Shown here in pieces: positions 1-7,870 of a stretch of DNA of 64,000 nt. Location: contig PKQY01000001.1 of NCBI GenBank assembly GCA_017577895.1, positions 1 to 64,000 of the forward strand, written 5' to 3'. Position numbers and translations under genes: made by a program. Origin of the DNA: Bacillota bacterium (GTDB lineage Bacteria > Bacillota > Bacilli > ZCTH02-B2). Position 1 is the first letter of the stretch; each line of letters opens with the position of its first letter. The notes beneath the pieces were generated by a model. That model did not search any database. It was given only the letters and a program-made list of their open reading frames with translations, and was not told where the DNA came from.

Positions 1-158
1 GGAAAACATGTTCATTGCAATCCCTTGAACGGTTGTGTTACATTAGATAAAGAAATTTTTCGTTCCTCATGCCGTAGTAGTACCGGTGACGTAGTTCGAT
101 AGACGTTGAACGAAATGGCGGCACGGTTTGATTTATTTTTGAAAGGAGAAGTTCTCCG

Positions 159-1130
159 ATGCGTGGACATTTCATCCGCGCGGGAGCGGATCGTCCCGTT
201 GCGGCTGGGGAATGGGAAAAGCCCGTGGCAGCTGGTCGCAGAGCGACTTGGCGCGATTATGTCGAAGTGACGAAACCGGGCATTACCATTTCCAATTTGA
301 TGATGACGTTCGGCGCCTTCTGGTTGGCATCGGGTGGCCAACCGGATTGGGCCAAGTTGGTAGTCACGTTGTTCGGGACATATTGCGCCGTCGTTTCCGG
401 TGCCATCTTGAACAATTATTTTGATCGGGATAGGGACATTCTGATGCCGCGTACGAAAAACCGAGCCTTGGCCCAACAACGGATTGCTCCCCATGTCGCC
501 TTAACCTTGGCGATCTTCATGGGTGTGTTGTCGCTGTGCGTTTTGGGTGGCGGGTTGACGGCCATGGGCGGAAACGGTGGGTTGCCGGCCCTGTTGGCTT
601 TCATCGGCATCGTGACGTACGGATTGATTTATACAGGATTGAAGCGATACACCGCCTTATGCACACTGTTCGGCGGCATTCCCGGTTCGATTCCGTTTGT
701 CATCGGCTGGACGGCCGTCGTCGGAAAAATGGATTATTTTGCGTGGGTGCTCTTTTTTGTCATGTTTTTGTGGCAAATGCCCCATTTTCTGACGTTGGCG
801 GTCTTGAAAGTCGAAGATTACAAAGCCGGGAAATTTCCGATGTTGCCGGTGGTGCGGGGCGTCGAGGCGACGATTCGCCAAGTGTTTTTATACACGGCCG
901 CCTTGTTGCCGGCGTCGCTCTTTCTCGTCTTCAGCGGCCTGGTGGGCTGGCTGTATGTGGCTGTCATGACCGTCTTAGGAGTTTGTTTCGTCGTTTTGGC
1001 TGCATCCGGATTTTGGACGAAAGACACCAACGCTTGGGCAGTGCGGAATTTTCGTTTTTCCTTGATCTATTTGACGGTATGGTGTCTCGTGATGATCATC
1101 GACGCCCATCCGGTGACGACAACCTTGTAA
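159..1130 (+). CDS. ctaB: Protoheme IX farnesyltransferase (heme O synthase)
   Basis: This 323-residue UbiA-family integral membrane enzyme transfers farnesyl from farnesyl diphosphate to protoheme to give heme O, the precursor of heme A for aa3-type oxidases. The allylic-diphosphate/Mg2+ motif NNYFDRDRD lies at residues 85-93 and is followed by alternating hydrophobic segments through the rest of the protein. About 35 extra hydrophilic residues precede the first membrane segment. The ATG is preceded by AAAGGAG. The gene is monocistronic by appearance, with a hairpin and T-run after its stop. In Bacillus it neighbours ctaA and the ctaCDEF oxidase genes, which would lie outside this window. 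Confidence 0.96.
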   Translation: MRGHFIRAGADRPVAAGEWEKPVAAGRRATWRDYVEVTKPGITISNLMMTFGAFWLASGGQPDWAKLVVTLFGTYCAVVSGAILNNYFDRDRDILMPRTKNRALAQQRIAPHVALTLAIFMGVLSLCVLGGGLTAMGGNGGLPALLAFIGIVTYGLIYTGLKRYTALCTLFGGIPGSIPFVIGWTAVVGKMDYFAWVLFFVMFLWQMPHFLTLAVLKVEDYKAGKFPMLPVVRGVEATIRQVFLYTAALLPASLFLVFSGLVGWLYVAVMTVLGVCFVVLAASGFWTKDTNAWAVRNFRFSLIYLTVWCLVMIIDAHPVTTTL

Positions 1131-1144
1131 GACAATCTTGCGTG

Positions 1145-1172
1145 GCCTCGCGGTTTTCCCGAGGCTTTTTTT
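1145..1172 (+). terminator. Intrinsic terminator after ctaB
   Basis: GCCTCG (1145-1150) pairs with CGAGGC (1160-1165), with two further G-C pairs inside, and is followed by seven T. It ends only about 20 bases before the typA start, so it lies between ctaB and typA with no space for a promoter after it. Confidence 0.8.
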
Positions 1173-1191
1173 CGTGAAAAGGAGCGCTGGT

Positions 1192-3063
1192 ATGAAAGAC
1201 CAATCGTATTTGCGAAATATTGCCATCATCGCCCATGTGGATCACGGCAAGACGACGTTAGTGGATCAAATGCTCAAACAAGCCGGCATTTTTCGGGACC
1301 CGACGGCCGTCGAGGAACGGGTCATGGATTCGTTTGTGCTGGAACGGGAACGGGGCATTACGATTTTGGCGAAAACGACGGCCATTCCGTACGGTCCGTA
1401 TACGATTCAAATTGTCGATACCCCTGGACATGCTGATTTTGGCGGCGAAGTGGAGCGGGTCATGAAAATGGTCGACGGGGTGTTGCTGGTGGTGGACGCC
1501 TTTGAAGGGTGCATGCCCCAGACCCGTTTTGTGCTCCGGCGCGCCTTGGAGGAAAAAAAGACGCCCATCGTGGTCGTCAATAAGATGGACCGGCCCAATG
1601 CACGGCCGGCCGAGGTGCTGGATGAAGTGTTGGATTTGTTCATCGATCTCGGAGCCGATGAAGACTTGTTGGATTTCCCCGTCATCTACACCTCGGCGCT
1701 GAAAGGATGGGCGTCCACTTCACCCGAAGAAGCCGGAAAAGACATGAAAACGTTGTTCGACGCGATCGTCGCCCACGTGCCGGCACCAGAGGGAGATCCG
1801 GAAGCCCCGCTGCAAATGCAGGTTAGTTTGTTGGATTTCAACGATTATTGGGGGGCTTTGGCCATTGGCCGCATCGCCCGCGGCCGGCTGCGGCTTGGCC
1901 AGTCGCTCCTTCTCCTGCGCCGCGACGGCCGTCAACTTCCGTTCCGGGTGACGAAACTGTTGGGGGTCCGTGGATTGGAGCGGATCGAAATACCGGAAGC
2001 GTCCGCTGGACAAATCGTGGCGGTGGCCGGGATGGAAGACGTGGATGTGGGAGAGACGATTGCGGCGCCCGAATGCCCTGAACCGTTGCCTTTGCCGAAG
2101 GTAGAGGAACCGACGTTGCGCATGGCGTTTCTCGTCAATGACAGCCCCTTTGCCGAACGGGAAGGCCGGCATGTGACAGGGCGCCAGTTGAAGGAGCGCC
2201 TGTTGGCGGAAACGAAGGTCGACGTCGCCTTGCGGGTGGAGGACACGGACCATCCGGACGTTTTTCTCGTCTCCGGACGGGGAGAGCTGCATTTGTCCGT
2301 CCTCATCGAAAAAATGCGCCGGGAAGGGTATGAGCTGCAAGTGTCCAAACCGGAAGTCATTTTCCGGCAAGAAAACGGGCAGTGGCTGGAGCCGTATGAG
2401 TCGCTGTGGATCGAGGTGCCGGAAGAATATGTCGGTGCCGTCATCGAGTCGCTGGGGGAACGCAAGGGAGAAATGCGGGATATGCAGCAGCATGAAGGAC
2501 AAGTCCGGTTGGAGTATCTCATCCCGTCCCGGGGCTTAATCGGCTATCGCAGCCAGTTTTTGACGTTGACCCGGGGCTACGGCACGCTATATCACGCCTT
2601 TGATTCGTATCGGCCCGTCGTGGAGGGGCCGATTCGAACACGTCGGAATGGCGCCCTCATTGCCCATACGAGCGGCGTCGCCACCGCTTATGGCATTGAG
2701 GCGGCAGAGCAGCGGGGAGTCATGTTCATCACGCCAGGAACGGAAGTGTACGAAGGGATGATCGTGGGCGAACATGCCCGGGAACAAGACTTGGTCGTCA
2801 ATGTATGTAAACAAAAGCACGCCACCAACATGCGTTCTTCGACGAAAGAAGAGACGGTCAAGCTGAAAGCGCCGCGCCGGCTCAGTTTGGAAGAGGCCCT
2901 CAATTTTCTCAATGACGATGAACTGTGTGAAATCACGCCGTCATCCATCCGCTTGCGCAAGAAGCTGTTGAGCAAGTCGGAGCGGGAAAAGGCGGCCAAA
3001 GGGAAAAAATCCGATGCCGTCACAACGGCAGGTGAAAGAACGGCAGGTGAAAGACATGTTTGA
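1192..3063 (+). CDS. typA: Ribosome-associated GTPase TypA/BipA
   Basis: This is a translational GTPase of the elongation-factor family that binds the ribosome and assists 50S assembly and growth under stress, especially cold. The protein has 623 residues, normal for the family. G-motifs are visible: AHVDHGKT at 14-21, DTPGH at 76-80 and NKMDR at 130-134. EF-G-like domains and the BipA-specific C-terminal domain follow. The ATG at 1192 is chosen because AAAGGAG sits 8 bases upstream and the protein then begins MKDQSYLRNIAIIAHVDHGK, as in homologues. The 3' end overlaps ylaH by 8 bases, suggesting translational coupling, as in the B. subtilis ylaG-ylaH order. Confidence 0.97.
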   Translation: MKDQSYLRNIAIIAHVDHGKTTLVDQMLKQAGIFRDPTAVEERVMDSFVLERERGITILAKTTAIPYGPYTIQIVDTPGHADFGGEVERVMKMVDGVLLVVDAFEGCMPQTRFVLRRALEEKKTPIVVVNKMDRPNARPAEVLDEVLDLFIDLGADEDLLDFPVIYTSALKGWASTSPEEAGKDMKTLFDAIVAHVPAPEGDPEAPLQMQVSLLDFNDYWGALAIGRIARGRLRLGQSLLLLRRDGRQLPFRVTKLLGVRGLERIEIPEASAGQIVAVAGMEDVDVGETIAAPECPEPLPLPKVEEPTLRMAFLVNDSPFAEREGRHVTGRQLKERLLAETKVDVALRVEDTDHPDVFLVSGRGELHLSVLIEKMRREGYELQVSKPEVIFRQENGQWLEPYESLWIEVPEEYVGAVIESLGERKGEMRDMQQHEGQVRLEYLIPSRGLIGYRSQFLTLTRGYGTLYHAFDSYRPVVEGPIRTRRNGALIAHTSGVATAYGIEAAEQRGVMFITPGTEVYEGMIVGEHAREQDLVVNVCKQKHATNMRSSTKEETVKLKAPRRLSLEEALNFLNDDELCEITPSSIRLRKKLLSKSEREKAAKGKKSDAVTTAGERTAGERHV

Positions 3064-3334
3064 CGTTTTGCGAACCGTGTTGGACACGCCGGAAAAAGCG
3101 TATTTTCTCATCGTTGTTTTCTGCTTTTTCATGTATAAGTTAGGTTTTCAGGAACGGAAACTGCCGCTGTTGAAAGCGGCTGTCGTGTACGCGGCGATGG
3201 CGGTCGGCTGCATCCCGTTGACGACGCTTTGGATGTTGGGGATGCCCATTGTGGAAGTGTTGGTGTTGGGCACGGTCATTTTGCTGGTCGTCCGCTTCAG
3301 CCGGCGGCGGACCGGAAAGGAGAATGGCGCCTGA
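3056..3334 (+). CDS. ylaH: YlaH-like small membrane protein
   Basis: A 92-residue protein with two or three hydrophobic segments (about 16-30, 40-60 and 62-82) and a basic C-terminus. It resembles the YlaH family found directly after typA in Bacillus. Function is unknown. The start ATG overlaps the typA stop and has AGGTGA 5 bases upstream. Its TGA overlaps the ATG of the next gene, so the three genes look like one coupled unit. The assignment rests on position, size and hydrophobicity pattern more than on a diagnostic motif. Confidence 0.8.
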   Translation: MFDVLRTVLDTPEKAYFLIVVFCFFMYKLGFQERKLPLLKAAVVYAAMAVGCIPLTTLWMLGMPIVEVLVLGTVILLVVRFSRRRTGKENGA

Positions 3335-3609
3335 TGCTGACGGACCATCTGTTACACTGGCTGCAAATCAAATTGGTGGCCGACCGTCGGCCCGATGACG
3401 CCGCTGCTCAGGATACCGTCGACTTTTTTGCCCAAGTGTTGCAAGAAGAACACGGGGTCGATATCGAAGCGCTGTCTTACCGTGTGGAAGAAAATGTCAT
3501 ACACGTCTACTACGTGCAAGCCGGGCAGCGCAAATGGCACATGTTTTCCCGGGATGCGGCGGAACAGCTGTGGCGGGCTGTCGAAACAGAGCCGCGGTAC
3601 GGACAATGA
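3334..3609 (+). CDS. Small soluble protein of unknown function
   Basis: A 91-residue, hydrophilic, mildly acidic protein that I do not recognise. It has no signal peptide, membrane segment or cysteine pair. The second half contains an alternating pattern (VEENVIHVYYVQAG) suggesting beta strands, followed by an amphipathic helix (DAAEQLWRAVE). The ATG overlaps the ylaH stop (TGATG) and AAAGGAG lies about 12 bases upstream, so translation is probably coupled. It occupies the position of ylaI in B. subtilis but lacks the metal-binding cysteines I would expect there, so I do not transfer that name. Confidence 0.75.
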   Translation: MLTDHLLHWLQIKLVADRRPDDAAAQDTVDFFAQVLQEEHGVDIEALSYRVEENVIHVYYVQAGQRKWHMFSRDAAEQLWRAVETEPRYGQ

Positions 3610-3633
3610 GGACGGACGATGCCGGATGGACGG

Positions 3634-3987
3634 TCAGCGATACAAGCCGCTGCTGCGGTACGTGTCGATGATGTCCAACAGCCGCGCGATGTACTCGCCG
3701 ATGACCGGCAAGGTGATGAATTTTCCGAGTACATAAGCGGCCACGGCTAAAAATAACGCGGTGCCCACCGTCAGACCGACGCCTCGGAAAAGCCCGGCCA
3801 AAAAATTGATCCAAATGAGTTGCCAGGGGTGACGGTAGTAAAAAAACAGTTCCCTGGCATGTTGTTCTTCCAAGCGGCGGACCATGCTCCACAAAGCAGG
3901 ATGAGGGGCCCCTTCCAACGGCAGGGTGGAGACGGCGGATTTTTCCTCCTGTTCCGCTCGGTGCCGGTTTTCATCGGAAGAACACAT
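3634..3987 (-). CDS. DUF5665 family membrane protein
   Basis: A 117-residue protein with a charged N-terminal half (about 1-50) and a hydrophobic C-terminal half. The segment RHPWQLIWINFLAGLFRG followed by a glycine-rich membrane helix and PVIGEYIARLLDII resembles the DUF5665 pattern of small Firmicute membrane proteins. Its role is unknown. It starts 24 bases after the stop of the upstream minus-strand lipoprotein gene, so the two are probably co-transcribed. It converges with the gene ending at 3609, with 24 bases between them and no convincing terminator. Confidence 0.75.
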   Translation of the reverse strand: MCSSDENRHRAEQEEKSAVSTLPLEGAPHPALWSMVRRLEEQHARELFFYYRHPWQLIWINFLAGLFRGVGLTVGTALFLAVAAYVLGKFITLPVIGEYIARLLDIIDTYRSSGLYR

Positions 3988-4011
3988 GGCCGTTCCCGTT
4001 CCGCAAAACGC

Positions 4012-4599
4012 CTAGGAAGACCGAGGTTGTTTTTGCGGTGCCAGTGGGTTCGTCCGCTGTTCCGGGTTTTCGGTCGGGGCCGGCTCGATGTCTTGCGGAA
4101 ATTGCGGCATGAGCCGGGCAATGATATTGGACAGCTCATCGGCAAATCCTTCCAGCGGTTTGCCCCGTTGAATATCCCGGTTGATCTCCCGCACGCGCCG
4201 GACGATGTCGGGATCGGCGGTGACGACCGCATTGGCCCCTTGCGGATCTTCTCTCAACGCCTCGGCGACGGTATATTTCACCGTGCCTACCCTCGAACGA
4301 TCCAAACCGTCGTCCAGATCGATGCCGACGATGGCCGTTTTACCGAACACGATGACCGTGGCGTCCCGGACTTCCGGAACGGCGGTGGCCAACTGGGCCA
4401 GCCGTTCGGCCGTCGACTGCGGATCTTGAGGTTTTTTCGTGGTCGGCGCCGGATTTTTTTTCATCTCCGGGCGAAATTGTTGTTGTTGCACTTGCCCGGG
4501 TTGTTGCGACGCATCTTGTTGCCCGGCCGTCTGACAGGCCGTGACAGCAGTGGACAATACGAACATTCCGGCGACGAGCCAATGAATTGGTCGGTTCAA
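4012..4599 (-). CDS. ylaJ: YhcN/YlaJ-type sporulation lipoprotein
   Basis: A secreted lipoprotein of about 195 residues. The N-terminal hydrophobic segment ends in the lipobox STAVTAC, so the Cys is predicted to be lipidated by Lgt and processed by LspA (encoded in this window). A Gln/Pro-rich linker follows, then a globular domain with VRDATVIVFGKTAIVGIDL, typical of YhcN/YlaJ proteins found in the spore inner membrane and linked to germination. I chose the TTG at 4599 because GAGGGGTG lies 6 bases upstream; an in-frame TTG at 4615-4617 is an alternative. It probably forms an operon with the DUF5665 gene. Confidence 0.88.
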   Translation of the reverse strand: MNRPIHWLVAGMFVLSTAVTACQTAGQQDASQQPGQVQQQQFRPEMKKNPAPTTKKPQDPQSTAERLAQLATAVPEVRDATVIVFGKTAIVGIDLDDGLDRSRVGTVKYTVAEALREDPQGANAVVTADPDIVRRVREINRDIQRGKPLEGFADELSNIIARLMPQFPQDIEPAPTENPEQRTNPLAPQKQPRSS

Positions 4600-4707
4600 T
4601 CGGTTCACCCCTCGCAACGTGTTGTGCGGTGTTCCAGTTGCGCCTATTTTTCCCCTAAGTGATGGTCATTATGAACACAGAAGCGTTTTGTTGGAGGTGC
4701 CCCCATC

Positions 4708-5883
4708 GTGGACAGTCTGTCGGCCTGGCTGAAGGATACGATCGCGTCCCGTCCCGAGCAGTGGATGTCGTTGGCGGAATGGATGGACGCGGTGCTGTAT
4801 CATCCCCGCTGGGGTTATTACATGCGCGACCGCAAAAAGATCGGCAAAGACGGCGATTATTACACCAGCAGCGCGTTGAATCCCCTCTTCGGTGAGGTCT
4901 TGGCGGAAGCGTTGTGCGGCTTTGTGACGACGCTGCCGCCGGCGTGCCGGAACATCGTGGAATTAGGCGGCGGGGAGGGGAGACTGGCCGCCGCCGTGTT
5001 GGATGCCTTGCAACAGCGGCCGGACGTGTACGAAACATTGACCTATTATATGGTAGAAAAAAGCCCTTATCACCGGCGGTTGCAACAAGATGTCCTAGCG
5101 CGGCACGCCGACAAAGTCGTTTACGTGGAACACGTCCAACCGTTGGCCCCTTTTTTCGGCGTCGTCTTTTCCAATGAGTTTTTTGACGCGTTGCCCGTAC
5201 ATGCGTTAGTCGCCCGGGACGGACAGTGGATGGAAGTCGGCGTGACGTGGGACGATGAGCTCCGACGATTTGTGGAAAAATGCGTTCGTTGCCAAAATGC
5301 CCGCCTGTTGGCCATGGTGGACGAATGGGGCGTGCGGCCGACGGCGGATACGCGTTTGGAAATTTCCTTGGAAGCGGCCTCCTGGATGGAACAACTGGCG
5401 AAGATGCTGGACACCGGTTACGTATTGACCATCGATTACGGATATTTTTCCGAAGATGGCACGTGTCGTCCCGACGGAACGGTCCGGGGTTTTCAGGCTC
5501 ACCGGCTGATGGACGATGTGTGGGAGCATCCGGGGCAGCAAGACGTGACGGCCGACGTCAATTTCACGTTGCTCGTGCGGGAAGGGAAAAAGAGCGGTTT
5601 GAAGCCTCTATGGTTGGAGACGCAGCGGGATTTTTTGTTGCGGTGGGGCATTCTTGAGGAATTGACGGACGGGGCGACCGATCCGTGGAGTCCAGAAGCG
5701 CGAAAAAATCGGATGATTCGGCAAATCGTTTTCGATGAGACCGGAATGGGCAGCCGATTTTTGGTCCTCGTGCAGGCTAAAAATGTTCGGTTTCCCTCGC
5801 GCCTCCAGGGGGTGAAACGGTCGTATGCTTGGCACGATATCCCGCAAGAGATGCTGCTAAAGAAGTCGAACCATGAATCATAA
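4708..5883 (+). CDS. SAM-dependent methyltransferase, MidA/COG1565 family
   Basis: A 391-residue class I methyltransferase of the MidA/NDUFAF7 family (PF02636). Family signatures seen are HPRWGYYM near the N-terminus, GDYYTSSALNPLFGE, the SAM-binding ELGGGEGRLA and FSNEFFDALPVH. The eukaryotic relative methylates an arginine of respiratory complex I; the substrate of the bacterial enzymes is not established, so no specific reaction is assigned. The GTG start at 4708 has TTGGAGGTG upstream. It is divergent from the lipoprotein gene and ends at a bidirectional terminator. Confidence 0.92.
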   Translation: MDSLSAWLKDTIASRPEQWMSLAEWMDAVLYHPRWGYYMRDRKKIGKDGDYYTSSALNPLFGEVLAEALCGFVTTLPPACRNIVELGGGEGRLAAAVLDALQQRPDVYETLTYYMVEKSPYHRRLQQDVLARHADKVVYVEHVQPLAPFFGVVFSNEFFDALPVHALVARDGQWMEVGVTWDDELRRFVEKCVRCQNARLLAMVDEWGVRPTADTRLEISLEAASWMEQLAKMLDTGYVLTIDYGYFSEDGTCRPDGTVRGFQAHRLMDDVWEHPGQQDVTADVNFTLLVREGKKSGLKPLWLETQRDFLLRWGILEELTDGATDPWSPEARKNRMIRQIVFDETGMGSRFLVLVQAKNVRFPSRLQGVKRSYAWHDIPQEMLLKKSNHES

Positions 5884-5897
5884 ACGAATCGCGAAAC

Positions 5898-5925
5898 GAA
5901 AAAAGGGAGCCAATCTGGCTCCTTT
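5898..5925. terminator. Bidirectional intrinsic terminator
   Basis: GGAGCCA (5906-5912) pairs with TGGCTCC (5916-5922), flanked by an A-run on the left and TTT on the right. It sits between the convergent methyltransferase and DUF2626 genes. The longer T-run is read by the minus-strand gene. Confidence 0.8.
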
Positions 5926-5926
5926 G

Positions 5927-6169
5927 TCATTGACCGACGGGCATGTGGAAGAACATCCACCCGTTCAGGCCGATGAAGGCGATGAGCATGTAAGCGCCAA
6001 ATATGTACATATACGTTTTTTCCGTTAACTTCATGTAGCCGAGCACGAAGAACAATACGGTCTGCAACGCAAACAAAATGGTCAACGGTGCCAATTCCGC
6101 ACCACCGGTGTAGGCCAACAAGGAAATGAGGCCGCTCAAAAAACCTAACACCCGGAACATTCTTGCCAT
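5927..6169 (-). CDS. yqgY: DUF2626 (YqgY-like) small membrane protein
   Basis: An 80-residue protein starting MARMFRVLGFLSG, with two to three hydrophobic segments and the conserved YMKLTEKTYMYIFGAYML motif. This matches the B. subtilis YqgY pattern (DUF2626). Function is unknown. The ATG at 6169 is supported by GGGGGA 6 bases upstream; an ATG 18 bases earlier lacks this spacing. In B. subtilis yqgY is next to yqgZ (mgsR). Here it is divergent from an MgsR-like gene, so the pairing is conserved although the wider neighbourhood differs. Confidence 0.88.
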   Translation of the reverse strand: MARMFRVLGFLSGLISLLAYTGGAELAPLTILFALQTVLFFVLGYMKLTEKTYMYIFGAYMLIAFIGLNGWMFFHMPVGQ

Positions 6170-6224
6170 TGCTGTTCCCCCTGTCACAATTCGATCCTAG
6201 CTTGTGCAACCTGTGCTGTTACCC

Positions 6225-6253
6225 ATTATAAGCGACTTGGATAAGGTTGTAAA
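6225..6253 (-). promoter_or_regulatory. Sigma-A promoter for the DUF2626 gene
   Basis: On the minus strand TTTACA (6253-6248) and a perfect TATAAT (6230-6225) are separated by 17 bases, about 55 bases upstream of the start codon. Confidence 0.8.
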
Positions 6254-6305
6254 CTATTGTTCCCCCTCGTTCACCGAATATACCCGACACAAAGAGGATA
6301 GGCGG

Positions 6306-6334
6306 TTGCAATTCGTTTCATAAAGTAATATACT
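6306..6334 (+). promoter_or_regulatory. Sigma-A promoter for the Spx/MgsR-like gene
   Basis: TTGCAA (6306-6311) and TATACT (6329-6334) are separated by 17 bases. The -10 is embedded in a long inverted repeat annotated separately. Confidence 0.75.
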
Positions 6335-6347
6335 TTCCTTATGAAAC
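6315..6347. repeat. Inverted repeat over the mgsR-like promoter
   Basis: GTTTCATAA (6315-6323) is perfectly repeated in inverse as TTATGAAAC (6339-6347). An inner AAAGTA/TACTTT dyad (6322-6327, 6331-6336) lies across the -10. The symmetry centre falls on the promoter, as for a repressor operator. It could instead form a hairpin in a read-through transcript. Confidence 0.7.
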
Positions 6348-6376
6348 CATTGCCGTGATGATGGGAGATGGGAAAG

Positions 6377-6736
6377 ATGAGTAAGAAAACGTGGCGTTTT
6401 TATACGTATCCGAGTTGTACGTCTTGCCGCAAAACGAAAGCGTGGTTGAACGATAGAGGCATTTCTTATGAGGAACACCACATTTTCAAAAATCCGCCGA
6501 CGGTGGAAGAATTGACGGATATAGTGCGGATGACGCAAAACGGCGTGGACGACATTTTGGCCACCCGGAGTCAGAAATTCAAAGAATTGAAACAAGATTA
6601 TCGGGATCTAAAACTGAGCGAACTGCTTCAGCTCATCCGGGAGGAACCACGGTTGTTGCGGCGTCCGATTTTGACCGACGGCGAACACTTGGTCATCGGT
6701 TATGACAAAGAAGCGTTGGAACGGTTTTTGGCGTGA
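6377..6736 (+). CDS. mgsR: Spx/MgsR-family thiol-based transcription regulator
   Basis: A 119-residue ArsC/Spx-fold protein. The redox motif CTSC (in YPSCTSCRKTKAWL) is near the N-terminus, followed by the family helix-strand pattern and the C-terminal LRRPILTDG and IGYDKE motifs. Spx-family members bind the RNA polymerase alpha C-terminal domain and reprogramme transcription after thiol stress; MgsR controls part of the B. subtilis general stress regulon. The MgsR name is preferred to Spx because of the divergent yqgY neighbour. The ATG at 6377 is better spaced from the GGGAG upstream than the ATG at 6368. A dyad overlaps the promoter, and a strong terminator follows. Confidence 0.85.
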   Translation: MSKKTWRFYTYPSCTSCRKTKAWLNDRGISYEEHHIFKNPPTVEELTDIVRMTQNGVDDILATRSQKFKELKQDYRDLKLSELLQLIREEPRLLRRPILTDGEHLVIGYDKEALERFLA

Positions 6737-6761
6737 CGATGAATGTGATGAAAAGCAAGGG

Positions 6762-6794
6762 GCCGATTCTGTCGGAGGAATCGGCTCTTTTTTT
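6762..6794 (+). terminator. Intrinsic terminator after the mgsR-like gene
   Basis: GCCGATTC (6762-6769) pairs with GAATCGGC (6778-6785) and is followed by TCTTTTTTT. Confidence 0.88.
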
Positions 6795-6805
6795 GTTGGT
6801 CTCGA

Positions 6806-6834
6806 TTGGTATTCAGGGCAGGAACATGTATAAT
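6806..6834 (+). promoter_or_regulatory. Sigma-A promoter for panE
   Basis: TTGGTA (6806-6811), 17-base spacer, perfect TATAAT (6829-6834), about 35 bases upstream of the panE start. Confidence 0.78.
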
Positions 6835-6869
6835 CATGTCGAATGAGTATTGGGAAAAGGTGAATGTTC

Positions 6870-7835
6870 GTGAATTTGGCGTTCATCGGGATGGGCAGCG
6901 TCGGTTTGCTGTTTGCTTCCCGGTTTTTGTCATCCATGAACTCAGGCATTGCGGTCACCCGACGCCCGGAACAAGCGCAGGCATTGCTGGAGAACGGCTT
7001 GACGGTGCGGCAACAGGACGGCTCATCGGTGACCAGGGCTTGTTCGGCGGTGTCGTTGGACGAATGGTCGGGTGATGCGGACTGGGGATTGGTTTTTGTC
7101 AAACAACCGGACCTGTCCGCTTTGCTCTACCGACTGCGGCTCAAACCGACGCAACCGGCCCGTTTTCTATTGTTTCAAAACGGACTGGGCCACATTGAAC
7201 AGGTGCAGGCCGCATTTCCCGGCAAGCCGGTGTATGTGGCGGTGACCACCGAAGGCGCCATGCGAATCGACGATACGACCGTCCATCATACCGGAAGCGG
7301 CGTCACTTGGCTTGGGCCGGCCCATGACGACGCCGGGCAGGACGAAACAGGTCTTGCACAATTGGAGCGACTGGCGGCCGATTTGCAGGCCCAGGGAATG
7401 GACGTGCGCATCACGGACCGCATCCAGCAGCGGATGTGGGAAAAGTGGGTAATCAATTGCGCCATCAACCCCTTGACCGGCATCTTGGCGGTGCAAAACG
7501 GGGCGTTGTCTCAAGGCCCGCCTTTGCGGGACTTGGTTTTGGATGTGGCAGAGGAAGCCGTGCAGGTGGCCCGGGCTCACGGCATTCGGTTGGATGAAGA
7601 TGAGATGAAACAAAAGGTGTTGGACGTTTGCGAGAAAACCGCCGCCAATGCGTCCTCCATGCTACAAGATTTGCTCCATCACCGAGAGACAGAAATCGAG
7701 GCATTAAACGGATTATTGCTCCGGCTGGCTGCCCAGCGGCACGTGGACGCACCCGTCAACCGGGTCTTGTATCGGTTGCTCAAAACCGTGGAAGTGCTGG
7801 GAGTCCGGGGACCGGTGCGGACTTGGCCGAACTGA
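6870..7835 (+). CDS. panE: 2-dehydropantoate 2-reductase
   Basis: A 321-residue NADPH-dependent ketopantoate reductase producing pantoate for pantothenate and coenzyme A synthesis. The N-terminal Rossmann motif is GMGSVG. The catalytic-lysine region is KWVINCAINPLTG and the C-terminal helical domain contains NASSMLQDLLHHRETEIEALNG, both family hallmarks. The GTG at 6870 is chosen because AAAAGGTG lies 7 bases upstream; an ATG six bases earlier is too close to the SD. In B. subtilis the panE homologue ylbQ also lies just upstream of the mra cluster. coaBC, which acts later in coenzyme A synthesis, is at the other end of this window. Confidence 0.95.
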   Translation: MNLAFIGMGSVGLLFASRFLSSMNSGIAVTRRPEQAQALLENGLTVRQQDGSSVTRACSAVSLDEWSGDADWGLVFVKQPDLSALLYRLRLKPTQPARFLLFQNGLGHIEQVQAAFPGKPVYVAVTTEGAMRIDDTTVHHTGSGVTWLGPAHDDAGQDETGLAQLERLAADLQAQGMDVRITDRIQQRMWEKWVINCAINPLTGILAVQNGALSQGPPLRDLVLDVAEEAVQVARAHGIRLDEDEMKQKVLDVCEKTAANASSMLQDLLHHRETEIEALNGLLLRLAAQRHVDAPVNRVLYRLLKTVEVLGVRGPVRTWPN

Positions 7836-7870
7836 GGTTGGGGAAAGCGACGCGGGGGAGGGGCCGCACA

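Noticed and set aside
25..53. TTGAAC ... TAAAGA as a ctaB promoter
   Set aside because: The -10 matches the consensus poorly, and the clearer TAGATA is only 13 bases from the -35.
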